This document shows, piece by piece, positions 35,848 through 45,530 of a stretch of DNA of 64,000 bases. The stretch comes from Fremontodendron californicum (lineage: Eukaryota > Streptophyta > Magnoliopsida > Malvales > Malvaceae): positions 12,257,160 to 12,321,159 of the forward strand of contig JAULJL010000021.1 in NCBI GenBank assembly GCA_030761205.1, read 5' to 3'. Positions within the stretch are counted from its first letter, which is position 1. Each line of letters opens with the position of its first letter. Both the position numbers and the translations under genes were made by a program. The notes beneath the pieces are model-generated. The model worked only from the letters and a program-made list of their open reading frames with translations, did no database searches and was not told the origin of the DNA.

Positions 35848-36302
35848 ATTCGTGTTTTTATGGATTCGTATATTACGGATTTGGATAATTTTCAAATTCA
35901 GATACTAAACTTATTATTCGCAGTGGATTCGGATATGAACTTTTAGATTCCGCTTTGATTTTGATTCGATAGTATCGAATATCCCAATCCATTATCCGAA
36001 TCCCATTATTTATACGGATAACGGATTTGGATAACCGAATCCAATATTCATTCACATATTTAATTTTTGTTTAATTTTATATTTGTTATCTTTAAAAACA
36101 ATTGATTTAATAAATTTGGATATTTAGTGGATTCGGATATCCGACAAATATTGTTATCTAAATCGGATGTGAATTCTGATAGTAATATTTTTTTTTGATA
36201 AGAAAATTCTGATAGTAATATTCGAATAATAAGCAAATAATAAATAAAACGAATTCGAATTCAAATATTTTAAAATTACATATATTAAATCCGTTACCAT
36301 CT
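35848..36302. mobile_element. GGATATCCGAAT-type MITE, copy 2, with a tiny LINE insertion
   Basis: The same word composition and order as 24782-25251 (GGATTCGGATATGAAC, then TTATACGGATAACGGAT, then TTTAGTGGATTCGGATATCC). The ends are decayed. A 15-base insertion at 36190-36204 (read on the minus strand, TTCTTATCAAAAAAA) is flanked by an 18-bp duplication at 36172-36189 and 36205-36222, as expected for a severely truncated LINE. Confidence 0.7.
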
Positions 36303-36579
36303 TTAAATCCCTTCATAACCTTCTGAGTTGGTTCTTTCCTTTTCTCATGTTTTTTCCTAAAACAGATTGACTTTCAAATATTCTGAGTACACAATATTAT
36401 TCAGGTATGTCTTTGATAATCGGCGTCGGATTCAGGTTCGGGTGGAGTGAATTGTAAGCGTTACATAAAATTAGGACAAAAAAGTGGAAAACACATTTAA
36501 TTTTGAACCAATAATATACTTTTTACTAATACTGTAATCAAATTAACAAAGGTTTTGGGCTTCGGTGCTCTATTCGACT

Positions 36580-36715
36580 GTGGTGGTGTACGTCTGTTCT
36601 TTTATCTCACATCGGTAACCAAAGTGTGTGGTGTGTGAGTTTATAAGAGATTCCGCGCTTAACAAAATCACCATGGTTTTGTTAAGTGGCATGTTCCTTC
36701 TCTAAACAAAAAAAA
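36580..36715 (+). promoter_or_regulatory. snRNA-like USE plus TATA arrangement followed by a hairpin
   Basis: ATCTCACATCG at 36606 differs by one base from the plant snRNA upstream element RTCCCACATCG. A TTTATAAG box follows 25 bases later, the spacing used by Pol III U6-type promoters. Downstream is a hairpin CTTAACAAAA...TTTTGTTAAG (about 36659-36687). No known U-RNA sequence follows. The same USE-TATA layout occurs inside the 174-bp solo LTR, so this may instead be a decayed TRIM. Confidence 0.35.
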
Positions 36716-37300
36716 ATAATAATAAAGGTTTTATTTGGACGATAATTTTGTTATTTGTTTTTATTCTTTTTAACAAAAAATAATAATAAAAAAAATTAGC
36801 AAAAATATCAATTAAATTGAGTATAAATAGTTTATATACCTTTAGTATACTTTTAATCTATTACTAAAATTAAACCCCGCGATTTGTTGGGTTTTTTTTT
36901 TTTTAGTTTTTAATTAATTAATAATAAAAAACTTAATTTTAAATCAAATTTTATAAAATAATAATTATTTATTTTTTTAATTTTTAAATTGTAATAATAT
37001 TAATATTAATATAATTATATTTTGTTAATTATGAAAATTAAATTTATGATAATTGTTTATTTATAAATTACGTAATATAAATACATTTTCAAAAGTTATT
37101 TATTTGTATTTTTAAAAAATATTTAGACCTTATTGTATAGTGTATATTTTTATTTATAGGAGGTAAAAAACAATTAATGAAAAATAATAAAATAAAATTG
37201 TGATTTGTATTTTATTCTCATTGGATCCATTTAAAATTAAAAAAAAAAAACTAAAACTAAAAAATTAAAAAAAAATAACTATAAGAAAAAAAGAGCTCGC
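36716..37300. other. AT-rich intergenic DNA, nothing recognised
   Basis: No gene. Homopolymer-rich. Confidence 0.6.
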
Positions 37301-37985
37301 CATCAAGCAAAGGCTAAGTACTTAACACGTGTGTTACATTGATTAGCAGCAACAATAAAGTAAAAGAGCTTAACACGTGTGTCACACTTATTAACAGCAA
37401 GTTTGTTTTTTTTTTTTTAAACTTTTTTTTTTTCAAGTGGGTCGGGTATGGATCTAAAATCAAACGTGTGGACCAACCCTTTAAATACATCATTTAAAAT
37501 AAAAATAATTAATAAAATAATTTTTTTAAAACCTTTTTTTTCGAGCGGGTCTGGTACGGATCTTAAATCGATCCGTGAGTCAACGTGCGGACCAATCCTT
37601 TTAAATACATCATTTAAAAATAAATAAAAAACTAAAAAAGTACAAATAATTAATAGAGTAATTTTTTAATTTTTTTTCGAATGAGTCGAGTACGAATCTT
37701 AAATCGACTCGCAAGTCAACGTGCAGACCAATCCCTTTAAATACATCATTGAAAAATAAAATAAAATAACTAAACTAAAAATAATTAATAAATTAAATTA
37801 ATTTTTTTTTCTAAACGTGTTTGGCACGGATTCTAAATCGATTCGCTAGTCAACATGCGGACCAACTCCTTTAAATACATTATTTGAAAATAAAATAAAA
37901 AAACTAAAACTTAAAAAAAAAAATCTTCTCACTTGTCGGGCAAAGGAACTCGACATGTGTCAAGCTGTGACCCATTAGAGGATTT
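37301..37985. repeat. Tandem array, four units of about 105-135 bp, plus a 53-bp duplication
   Basis: Units near 37439, 37545, 37681 and 37815 share the order GGTACGGATCTTAAATCGAT, GTCAACGTGCGGACCAATCC, TTTAAATACATCATT, and an A/T-rich tail. In front, TTAACACGTGTGTYACA occurs twice about 53 bp apart. GGAACTCGACATGTGTCAAG at the right end is similar. No coding potential. Confidence 0.8.
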
Positions 37986-38559
37986 TTTTTATATGTAATT
38001 TATACATTATATTCAAGAAGTAATTGTCTTTAAAGTTTGATTTATTTAAATGTCATAACATTATGGTTACTCGAACACAATATTAAACAAAATGTATACT
38101 ATCACAATTTTAATTATAGTGTTTTTAATTATTTGGTAAATAAATTTTATTTATTAATAATCAATTTAATTATTTAAAAAAAAATAAAGATTAGAACTTG
38201 AAATACAATATAAAGTAACCACATAACTTAGTAACTAGATATTTTAATATTAAAAAAGAAATAATTTATAAAAGTTATAGAGTATCCATCTCTTATAAAT
38301 ATATAAACAAAAAGCCAAAGCTTAGAATTAGAGTATGGACTATAATATATTGCAAAAATTAGAAATTATTGGTGAAATAATTTGATTACAATAACATTTA
38401 CCCTTATAATAGGCACTTAAGTTGAAAAGACCTGCTTTGTAGGGATGGTGCATCAGCTACAAGTACAACGCCATGAAAGAGAGCCTAAAATAACGTTTTC
38501 TAGCCTAATTTTGATGAAATAAACTTTTTTGAAGGTTAGATTATTCGTTGGATTGATAA
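37986..38559. other. AT-rich intergenic DNA, nothing recognised
   Basis: No gene or clear repeat. Confidence 0.55.
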
Positions 38560-38715
38560 GTACAATTCGAATAAAGTCAAATTTAGGATAAGTTTTTGAA
38601 ATCCGGATCAATCTAAATTCGATTCGAATTACTGTTTAATAAATAAAAAATATTTTTATTTAAATTTAATTATAAAAATATATAAATATTAATATAAAAT
38701 TATTTTTTTCATAAT

Positions 38716-40400
38716 TGTAGATACCGAATCTCGATTTATTTTTGGACATTCAGAAATAATCTTAGGCTCTTTATTTTTTAGTTTTTTTTTTGAGGCCCAA
38801 TTTCGTAAGACTTTGGATCCAATAGAAGTAAGCACGTATTTTTTTTTTTTTTATTCTATCTTTTGTTTTTAAATCTTCTCTTAGCTTTCCTCCCATTCTC
38901 TCGACAGATGGATCAAAGCTAGATAATATCTGGAATTGAAAAAAAGTATTTAAATTGAAAATAAGATGAGATAAGGATTGGATTTATTTTAAAATTTTTT
39001 CTATCCGAAACCTACTATAAATAATACCAATCAATCATACAGAAGATACAAAGAGAGAAGATACAAAAATACCGCGAAAATCCAAGAGGGAAAATTGAAA
39101 CTTTGGGATTTTGATAATCTGGGATTTTAGGGTCTTTAGATTCAGGTTATTGTGTTTTCTTTGGAAAATCCGTGTTGGAATTGAAAAGGGAAGTTTGAGA
39201 AGGTTTGGGAGAAGAATTTTTTGGGAAATCTGGGTTATGGTTGATTTTTTTGGCAAAACTTAAAATTTTCGGCAAAATTTTCGATGAAAAGTTGAATTTT
39301 TAAGCAAATGTTTGAAGATTCCGGAGACAAAATCTGAAAAAGGTTGAAGTTTTCGACACCTGTTGAAGTTTCCGGCACCAAAGTTCGGCGATTACGATGG
39401 ATGGTGGTGTTTTCTGAGGAGAGGGAAGCCAAGTTTTTTTTTTTTTTTTTCCTTATTTATTTGTTATTTGTTTATTTATTTATTTCATTATTATTTTTTT
39501 TTGTATATTAACTAATTTATTTTATGTTTGTTGTTATGTAGATATTTTCATGCATTATTTATTTATTTATTTATTTTAATTAATTAGTTGGTTCATTTTT
39601 GAATTATTATTTACTTAATACGTGAAGCATTCACTTATTTATTATATTAAAACTTCTTTTTAGAATTATTGATAAAATAGGAAATTTGGAAAATTAAACA
39701 TCATATACATAATTGGAAATAAATCGAGATCTTTCCGATTATGAAACTCTGAGGGGTCGCAAATGGTTGACTTCTTAAGAATTTCTTAAGTGAAATTTTT
39801 TCCTAAATTCCATCAGTATGATGAAAAATTTAGGTGAAAATTTCAATATTATAGGTCAGAATTTATTTTTAAACAACAATAATGATTCATAGGAGTAAAA
39901 ACGATTAGGAATCTAAGGAAATGTAGAATAGAACCATATATCTTTCCTTCATTAATATTAAAATGAATCTGACGACAGAGCCTTTTCAGGTTTGCTAATA
40001 GTTTCCTTTGAATACTCTTGAGGTGAGGAAATTTTTTTTGGAATTTTACCAGCATGATGGAGAATTCCTTAAGAAGTTTTTCTTATATTTAAATATTAAA
40101 TTAAAAAAATAAAGATCATTAAATTTAGGACCTTTAGGATAACATTAGGCTAATTAGGTACTGTTCTTAGGATAGGCATTGTGGGGGTGTCGATCCTTCT
40201 CCACACGTAACTGAACTCCCGAACCTAGTTCTAACAATGCAGACTAGAACTTATTCTTTTTGGGATGTCTTAGTTGAGCTTAGGATCACTTTAAAAAGGA
40301 TAGATTCATATATGTGACTAATCACACCTAGGAAAAAAATTAGTGACGACTCCTTCTTTGTGTCTAGCTTCCTAGTCTTAAGATTTGGCACGTTATGACA
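38716..40400 (+). repeat. Left LTR of the outer gypsy element (1685 bp)
   Basis: Begins TGTAGATACCGAATC and ends CACGTTATGACA, the TG...CA form typical of plant gypsy LTRs. A TATA box (CCTACTATAAATAATACC, about 39010) lies about 300 bp in, followed by an A/G-rich leader. Confidence 0.85.
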
Positions 40401-41157
40401 AAAGCACGAGCTTGATGGCTTTAGCTATTTACGGAATGATGACATTTTCGAAAGTTCTGGGGTATGTGGAGATTGCGATGATAGATTTCATTGACCAGGT
40501 TGAGCACCAGATAAATATGGCACCGACTATCTTAGCAGAATCAATCAGGTCACTGAATCATTATAGGAATAACGAGGAAGGACGATTCAATAGGTGTGCA
40601 TAGTTACTATTCATATGGATGAAAAACTACTTTGAATGCAAGAAAAGTAAGTTCCGCAAGTTGTATCTCACCTCAAGTTTTCCCATCAAGGAATTCTGGG
40701 ATAGCATTTGGCTAGAGTTTAAGTCAAAGAATGATTGGGTATTGTTCCTGCGGAATCTAACAAGCCAGGAGGTAGTACGGAGAACACCTTGGATGTGGCA
40801 TGACTCAGTGTTGTACAGTGGTGGGAATCATCCTTGGGGTGCCTCTTCCAGGTTTATGGGGTGCTATTATCTACGCTCCAATATTGGTTTGAAGACAAGC
40901 TGGATATGGATAGTTTATCCCTATGACGCATGGACTTAACTACTTGGAGTTCTTTTATACTGATGAGGGAGCTTTGAAGAAGAAAGATGAAGTCATCAAA
41001 GCCTGGAAGCAAACTATTAGAGTAATCCATGGGAGGCTCACATATGATACCACCCTTGAATACTCCATATGGCATGCTAGACTAGCTAAAGATGTTGTGC
41101 TTCCTCAAGAAGATAACTCCAACTGCCCAACCAACCTACATCACCTGATCACATGTT
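40385..41157 (+). pseudogene. DUF7745-type ORF of the outer gypsy element
   Basis: The translation runs ALAIYGMMTFSKVLGYVEIA, FIDQVEHQINMAPTILAESI, then LLFIWMKNYFECK, WMWHDSVLYSGG, GLWGAIIYAPIL, and THGLNYLEFFYTDEGALKKK. I recognise this order from DUF7745 proteins that are abundant in Malvaceae and other eudicot genomes, where they associate with gypsy elements. Their function is unknown. The copy is dead: a TAG replaces a probable Gln codon at 40601, a frameshift follows near 40840, and a TAG lies near 40910. The N-terminus is lost at the LTR junction. Confidence 0.7.
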
Positions 41158-41665
41158 AAAGGTGGAACTAGCTAAAAGGAAGTTGTAAAAAGAAAAAGAC
41201 GAGTTAGAGTAGGAAAACAAGAGACTTCGAGCAAAGATTAGGAAGCTAGAAGACACCTTGACAGAACCAGATGGGAGAATTCAAAGACTTGACCTAGATT
41301 ATAATAGGTGGAAGGGAGCTTTCAAGGACTTGGATGAAATATCTTCATTCAATGCTACAGAACTTGGACAACTTAAAGGCGAGAATGAAAGGTTGCAGAT
41401 GGAGCTACTGAAATGGGAAGATGAATGCCTGAGAGAAAAGGAGACACTCAAAGGCATGGTTTGGAAACTAAAAGATGAGGTAAGGAAGCTGGGGGGAGAG
41501 TGTGGACAACTTCGAGCTGCAAATTCAAGGAGACAAAATCATCTGAGGCATTTATTTGATCAAATCAATATGGTAGTTTGCAAAGCAGAAGAAATGAAAG
41601 ACAGGGTTGAAGAGTTAAAAGGCAAGAGTGCATCTATTTCAACCCAACGGCCAGCGATTGTTTGA
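41158..41665 (+). pseudogene. Coiled-coil C-terminal part of the DUF7745-type ORF
   Basis: A 135-codon open frame (41258-41665) is preceded by a stop-containing continuation of the upstream frame. It is heptad-rich (for example LGQLKGENERLQMELLKW and LKDEVRKLGGECGQLR). Such coiled-coil tails follow the DUF7745 domain in related proteins. In-frame TAA and TAG codons occur near 41186-41212. Confidence 0.6.
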
Positions 41666-41748
41666 ACTTTTGAAAGAAGCACAAGATCACTATCGACAGA
41701 TAATGAAGTTTCTCTAGAAACCATAGATGTTTAGGCTTCTATGGATAT

Positions 41749-44263
41749 TGTCATAACGGTTTTTGGATCGCTAGAAGATTTTTAAAACACAAATAGAGTT
41801 GCCACCAATCTTTTTTTTTTTTTTTTGTTTAAGTGTGATTGGTCACCTAGAAAGCTTATCATTTTAATAAAATTTTAAAGTTAATTAAAAGGATCATTTT
41901 GGTCTATGAAAATCAAAAGTTCTGGTTCTGAAGTACAATTACGCGTGGGGAAGGTATTAGCACCCTCATGATGCCCGTTAATAAAATGGTACCAATTAAT
42001 CATGTGTTATCTTAAATCTCGATTTAATGGACTTGACATCGATTTTTAAAACTAATTTTCCTTTTATTTCTTTTTTTTTTCAAAACATGTTTATTTTTTT
42101 AAGAATTGTTATTATTTTTTTTGAAAATGAAATTGAACATAAATCTTTTAACGAGAACACTCACTAAATATTTCCAACACTCTTAGTGATATTAAACGAG
42201 ATCCTCTCACCTCAAGATATATCACTTCTGTAACGTCCTTCGAATTCCGTCGTTGGTAATCCGTATTCATTTTTTATTCTTGCATGAGTGCACATGGTGC
42301 AATAATAAAAAATGTAGTGCATATGAATTAAATAATTTATTCTCTTCATTTTAAAATACACACATGTCTCGAATGATTATGAACACCAATAATAAAAAAC
42401 ATATTAAAATATACTACAACATTTAAATAATGAATACCAATAATGAAATATATTAAAATATATTACAACGTTTAAATAAATAATGAACACCAATAATAAA
42501 CTATACTAAAACATGCAACAAATATATTACAATATTTAAATAAATAATAAACACAAATAATAAAATATATTAAAACATGCTACAATATTTAAATAAATAA
42601 TAAACACAAATAATAAAATATATTGAAACGTGCTATAATATTTAAATAAATAATAAACACAAATAATAAAATATATTGAAAAATGCTACAATATTTTAAT
42701 AAATAATAACACAAATAAAAAAAAATCTTAAACATACTACAACATTTAAATGAATAATAACACAAATAAAAAGAAATATATATTAAACATGTTTTAACAC
42801 AAATAAAAAAGAAAAAAAAAAAAAAACCCAATTGATTTGAAACTTGACCCAAATCTGGTGGAGTTTGGACCCAAAACCGGTGGGCCTGAAAATCCACGAA
42901 CTGGGCCGGTCTACTGTGATGGGCTGGCATGCCCTTTTTTTTCCTTTCCTTTTCTTTTTTCTTTTTCTTTTCTTTTCTTTTCTTTCCTTCCCTTTTTCTT
43001 CTTTCCTTTCCTTTCCTTTTTCTTTTTTCCCTCATTTTCTTTTCTTTTCTTTCCTTTTTCTTCTTTCCTTTCTTTCCTTTCCTTTTTTCTTCTTTCCTTT
43101 CCTTTCCTTTCCTTTCCCTTTTTCTTCTTTTATTTTTTCTCCTATTTCCTTTCTTTTCTTCTTTCCTTTTTCCTCCTTCTTTCCCTTCCCTTCATTTTCT
43201 TCTTTTTTTTTGGACTGGGTCTGGGTCAGGCGCGCGGATCCCGGGTCGGATTCGGGTCTGCGAGCGGGCCCTCCCTCCCTTGAAACGGTGCCGTTTGGCA
43301 CCCCCTATATAAACCTTTTTTTTTCACTTTTTCAGTTCACTTTCTTTCTCTTTTCTCTCTCTCCCTATAGATTTTCTCATTTCTCTCTAGGTTTCCCAGA
43401 AATCGATGCCGAACTGCTGTGCCGACCGTCGCCTCCGCTGTTGGCCACCATGATCCAGTGAGCTTTTCTTCCAAAAATTAGCCCACAACCATCCTCTTCA
43501 CCTTTCCCTAACTAGTTTTCCCCGAATCTAACCCGAAATCCGTAGATGTAGTCTTCAAAACCCGAAACCCATTTTTATTTTTTTTTTTTGTTTTGTGCTT
43601 CCTTTTTTTGGTTTTCATTTTATAATGGTTGGGTTTTTTTTTTTTTGGTGGTGGTAATGCTGGGTATTGGTGAGGGTGGTGCACGGTGGTTTGGGTCTGG
43701 ACAGTGTGGTAGGGTTGTGGAGGTCTTAGTTTTTAGTCAGGGGGTGAGCTGAAAGAGTGAGGGGTTCAGCATGGGGGGTAATTTTATGGTGGTGGGTGGC
43801 GTGTATGGGTTGTGGTTGAGTGTTTGGGACGGTTGAATGTGTGGGTGAGTGTTGGCAGGGGCAGGGCAGGCTGGCTAGGCAGCTGGCGTGGGGGGAAAGG
43901 GCTAGCAAGGCTGGTGGGGTGGCGTGAGAAGAAGGGTTTGCTGGTGTCAGGGGTGGCCGCTACTGCCTAAGGGTGGCTACCTGGGCAGGGGTTGCAGGGC
44001 TACTAGACAGGTAAGGGGAGGTGGTTGCTAGGGTTTGCTTAGGGGGCTAGTGACAGGCCTGGCTGGCCAGGGCCAATAGGCCTTTGGGCCGTGATAGGCC
44101 CATTTGCTCAAAGCCCAAACGGGTTGGCTTGGATTGTTAGGCCACCGGGCTTGCTGTCTTACAAACCCAAATTGGCCTGCTGGGCAGGCAAGTGGATCTG
44201 CTGCATGGCAGGCCCAGAAGCTGGGTTCAAATCGGGTGATCCGGACAAAATCCGGTTGCTATA
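41749..44263 (-). repeat. 3' LTR of the inner gypsy element (2515 bp)
   Basis: Read on the minus strand it begins TATAGCAACCGG and ends CCGTTATGACA. Contents from the plus-strand left are: a 53-bp tandem array (about 42370-42800), a pyrimidine-only microsatellite (42930-43205), a GC-rich patch, CCCTATATAAACC (about 43301), a CT-rich run, and G-rich DNA to 44200. The ORFs in the pyrimidine tract are low-complexity artefacts. Confidence 0.9.
42366..42800. repeat. 53-bp AT-rich tandem repeat in the 3' LTR
   Basis: About seven units of the form ATATTGAAACATGCTACAAT, then ATTTAAATAAATAATAAACA, then CAAATAATAAA. The same array is in the other LTR at about 53260-53740 with at least one extra unit. 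Confidence 0.85.
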
Positions 44264-44278
44264 GCTGCCCCTCTTTGC
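44264..44278 (-). other. Polypurine tract of the inner element
   Basis: On the minus strand GCAAAGAGGGGCAGC lies directly before the 3' LTR start TATAGC, where plus-strand DNA synthesis is primed in LTR retrotransposons. Confidence 0.75.
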
Positions 44279-44484
44279 ATATTGCTGGGAATCAGGAATA
44301 GGGCAAAGACACAAGCAACGTTTTTGTCTAGGATCATGGATCCATACCAAATTCTTTTTCTTCTTTTCTTCATTTTTTTTTATTTTTTTTTATTTTTTTT
44401 TCGAATTTTCTCATTTCATTCATTCATCATTCATTTTTGGTCTTTAAAATAAAAATGCACTTTCATACATATGTACATATATGA

Positions 44485-45365
44485 TGTGCCAACTTCACAG
44501 GCTTAAAATCATTATCATACATGCTATATTGGGCTTAAACTCATATAAATGCCAACTTTGCTAAGCTTATTTCACAATTGCCAGCTTACATTGGGCTTAA
44601 CCAACTACGATGCCAACTTCACTGGGCTTACACCATAATTGTGCCAGCTTACGTTGGGCTTAAACAACTAAAATGCCAACTTCAACTGGGCTTACACCAT
44701 AACTGTGCCAGCTTACATTAGGCTTAACCAACTAAAATGCCAACTTCAACTGGGCTTACACCATAACTGTACCAGCTTACGTTGGGCTTAACCAACTAAA
44801 ATACCAATTTCAACTGGCTTAAACCATAACTGTGCAAGCTTACGTTGGGCTTAACCAACTAAATGCCAATTTCAACTAGGCTTATACCATAACTGTGCCA
44901 ACTTACTTTGGGCTTAACCAACTAAAATGCCAACTTCAACTGGGCTTACACCATAACTGTGCCAGCTTACGTTGGGCTTAACCAACTAAGATGCCAACTT
45001 CAACTAGGCTTACACCATAACTGTGCCAGCTTACGTTGGGCTTAACCAACTAAGATGCCAACTTCAACTGGGCTTACACCATAACTGTGCCATTTTACGT
45101 TGGGCTTAAACAACTAAAATGCCAACTTTAACTGGGCTTACACCATTACTGTGCCAGCTTATGTTGGCCTTAACCAACTAAGATGCCAACTTCAACTGGG
45201 CTTACACCATAACTGTGCCAGCTTACGTTGGGCTCAACCAACTAAGATGCCAATTTCAACTGGGCTTACACCATAATTGTGCCAGCTTACGTTGGGCTTA
45301 AACAACTAAAATACCAACTTCAACTGGGCTTACACCATAACTGTGCAAGCTTACATTGGGCTTAA
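44485..45365. repeat. 64-bp minisatellite, about 14 copies
   Basis: Each unit is a dimer of two diverged 32-bp halves: GCCAGCTTACGTTGGGCTTA plus ACCAACTAAAAT, and GCCAACTTCAACTGGGCTTA plus CACCATAACTGT. Most neighbours differ by only one to four bases. It lies between gag and the 3' LTR of the inner element, where pol would be expected. Confidence 0.95.
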
Positions 45366-45383
45366 TAATCCTTTCTTTTGAAA

Positions 45384-45530
45384 AACGCCTCCTTCGAGGC
45401 TCCTAACTTTAAAGATTAAAAACTCCTCCTTCGAGGCTCCACAACTTTTAAAATTAAAAACTCCTCCTTCGAGACTCCACAACTTTAAAAGATAAAAACT
45501 CCTCATTTGAGGCTCCACAACTTTAAAATT
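45384..45530. repeat. Short tandem repeat, period about 38 bp, four copies
   Basis: Units of CTCCTCCTTCGAGGCTCCAC plus AACTTTAAAATTAAAAA. Each contains the small palindrome CCTCCTTCGAGG or CTCATTTGAGG. Confidence 0.85.

Noticed and set aside
36606..36720. A U6, U3 or 7SL RNA gene downstream of the USE-TATA motif
   Set aside because: None of the known 5' ends (for example the GTCCCTTCGG of U6) appears after the TATA box, so only a promoter-like motif is reported.
42837..43461. Overlapping long frames in several phases on both strands, rich in Phe/Ser/Leu or Lys/Glu
   Set aside because: They arise from a pure pyrimidine microsatellite in the LTR. The same happens at 53746-54279. Low-complexity translation is not a gene.
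44485..45365. CRISPR-like array
   Set aside because: Units are contiguous with no unique spacers, and the DNA is plainly a eukaryotic retrotransposon minisatellite.
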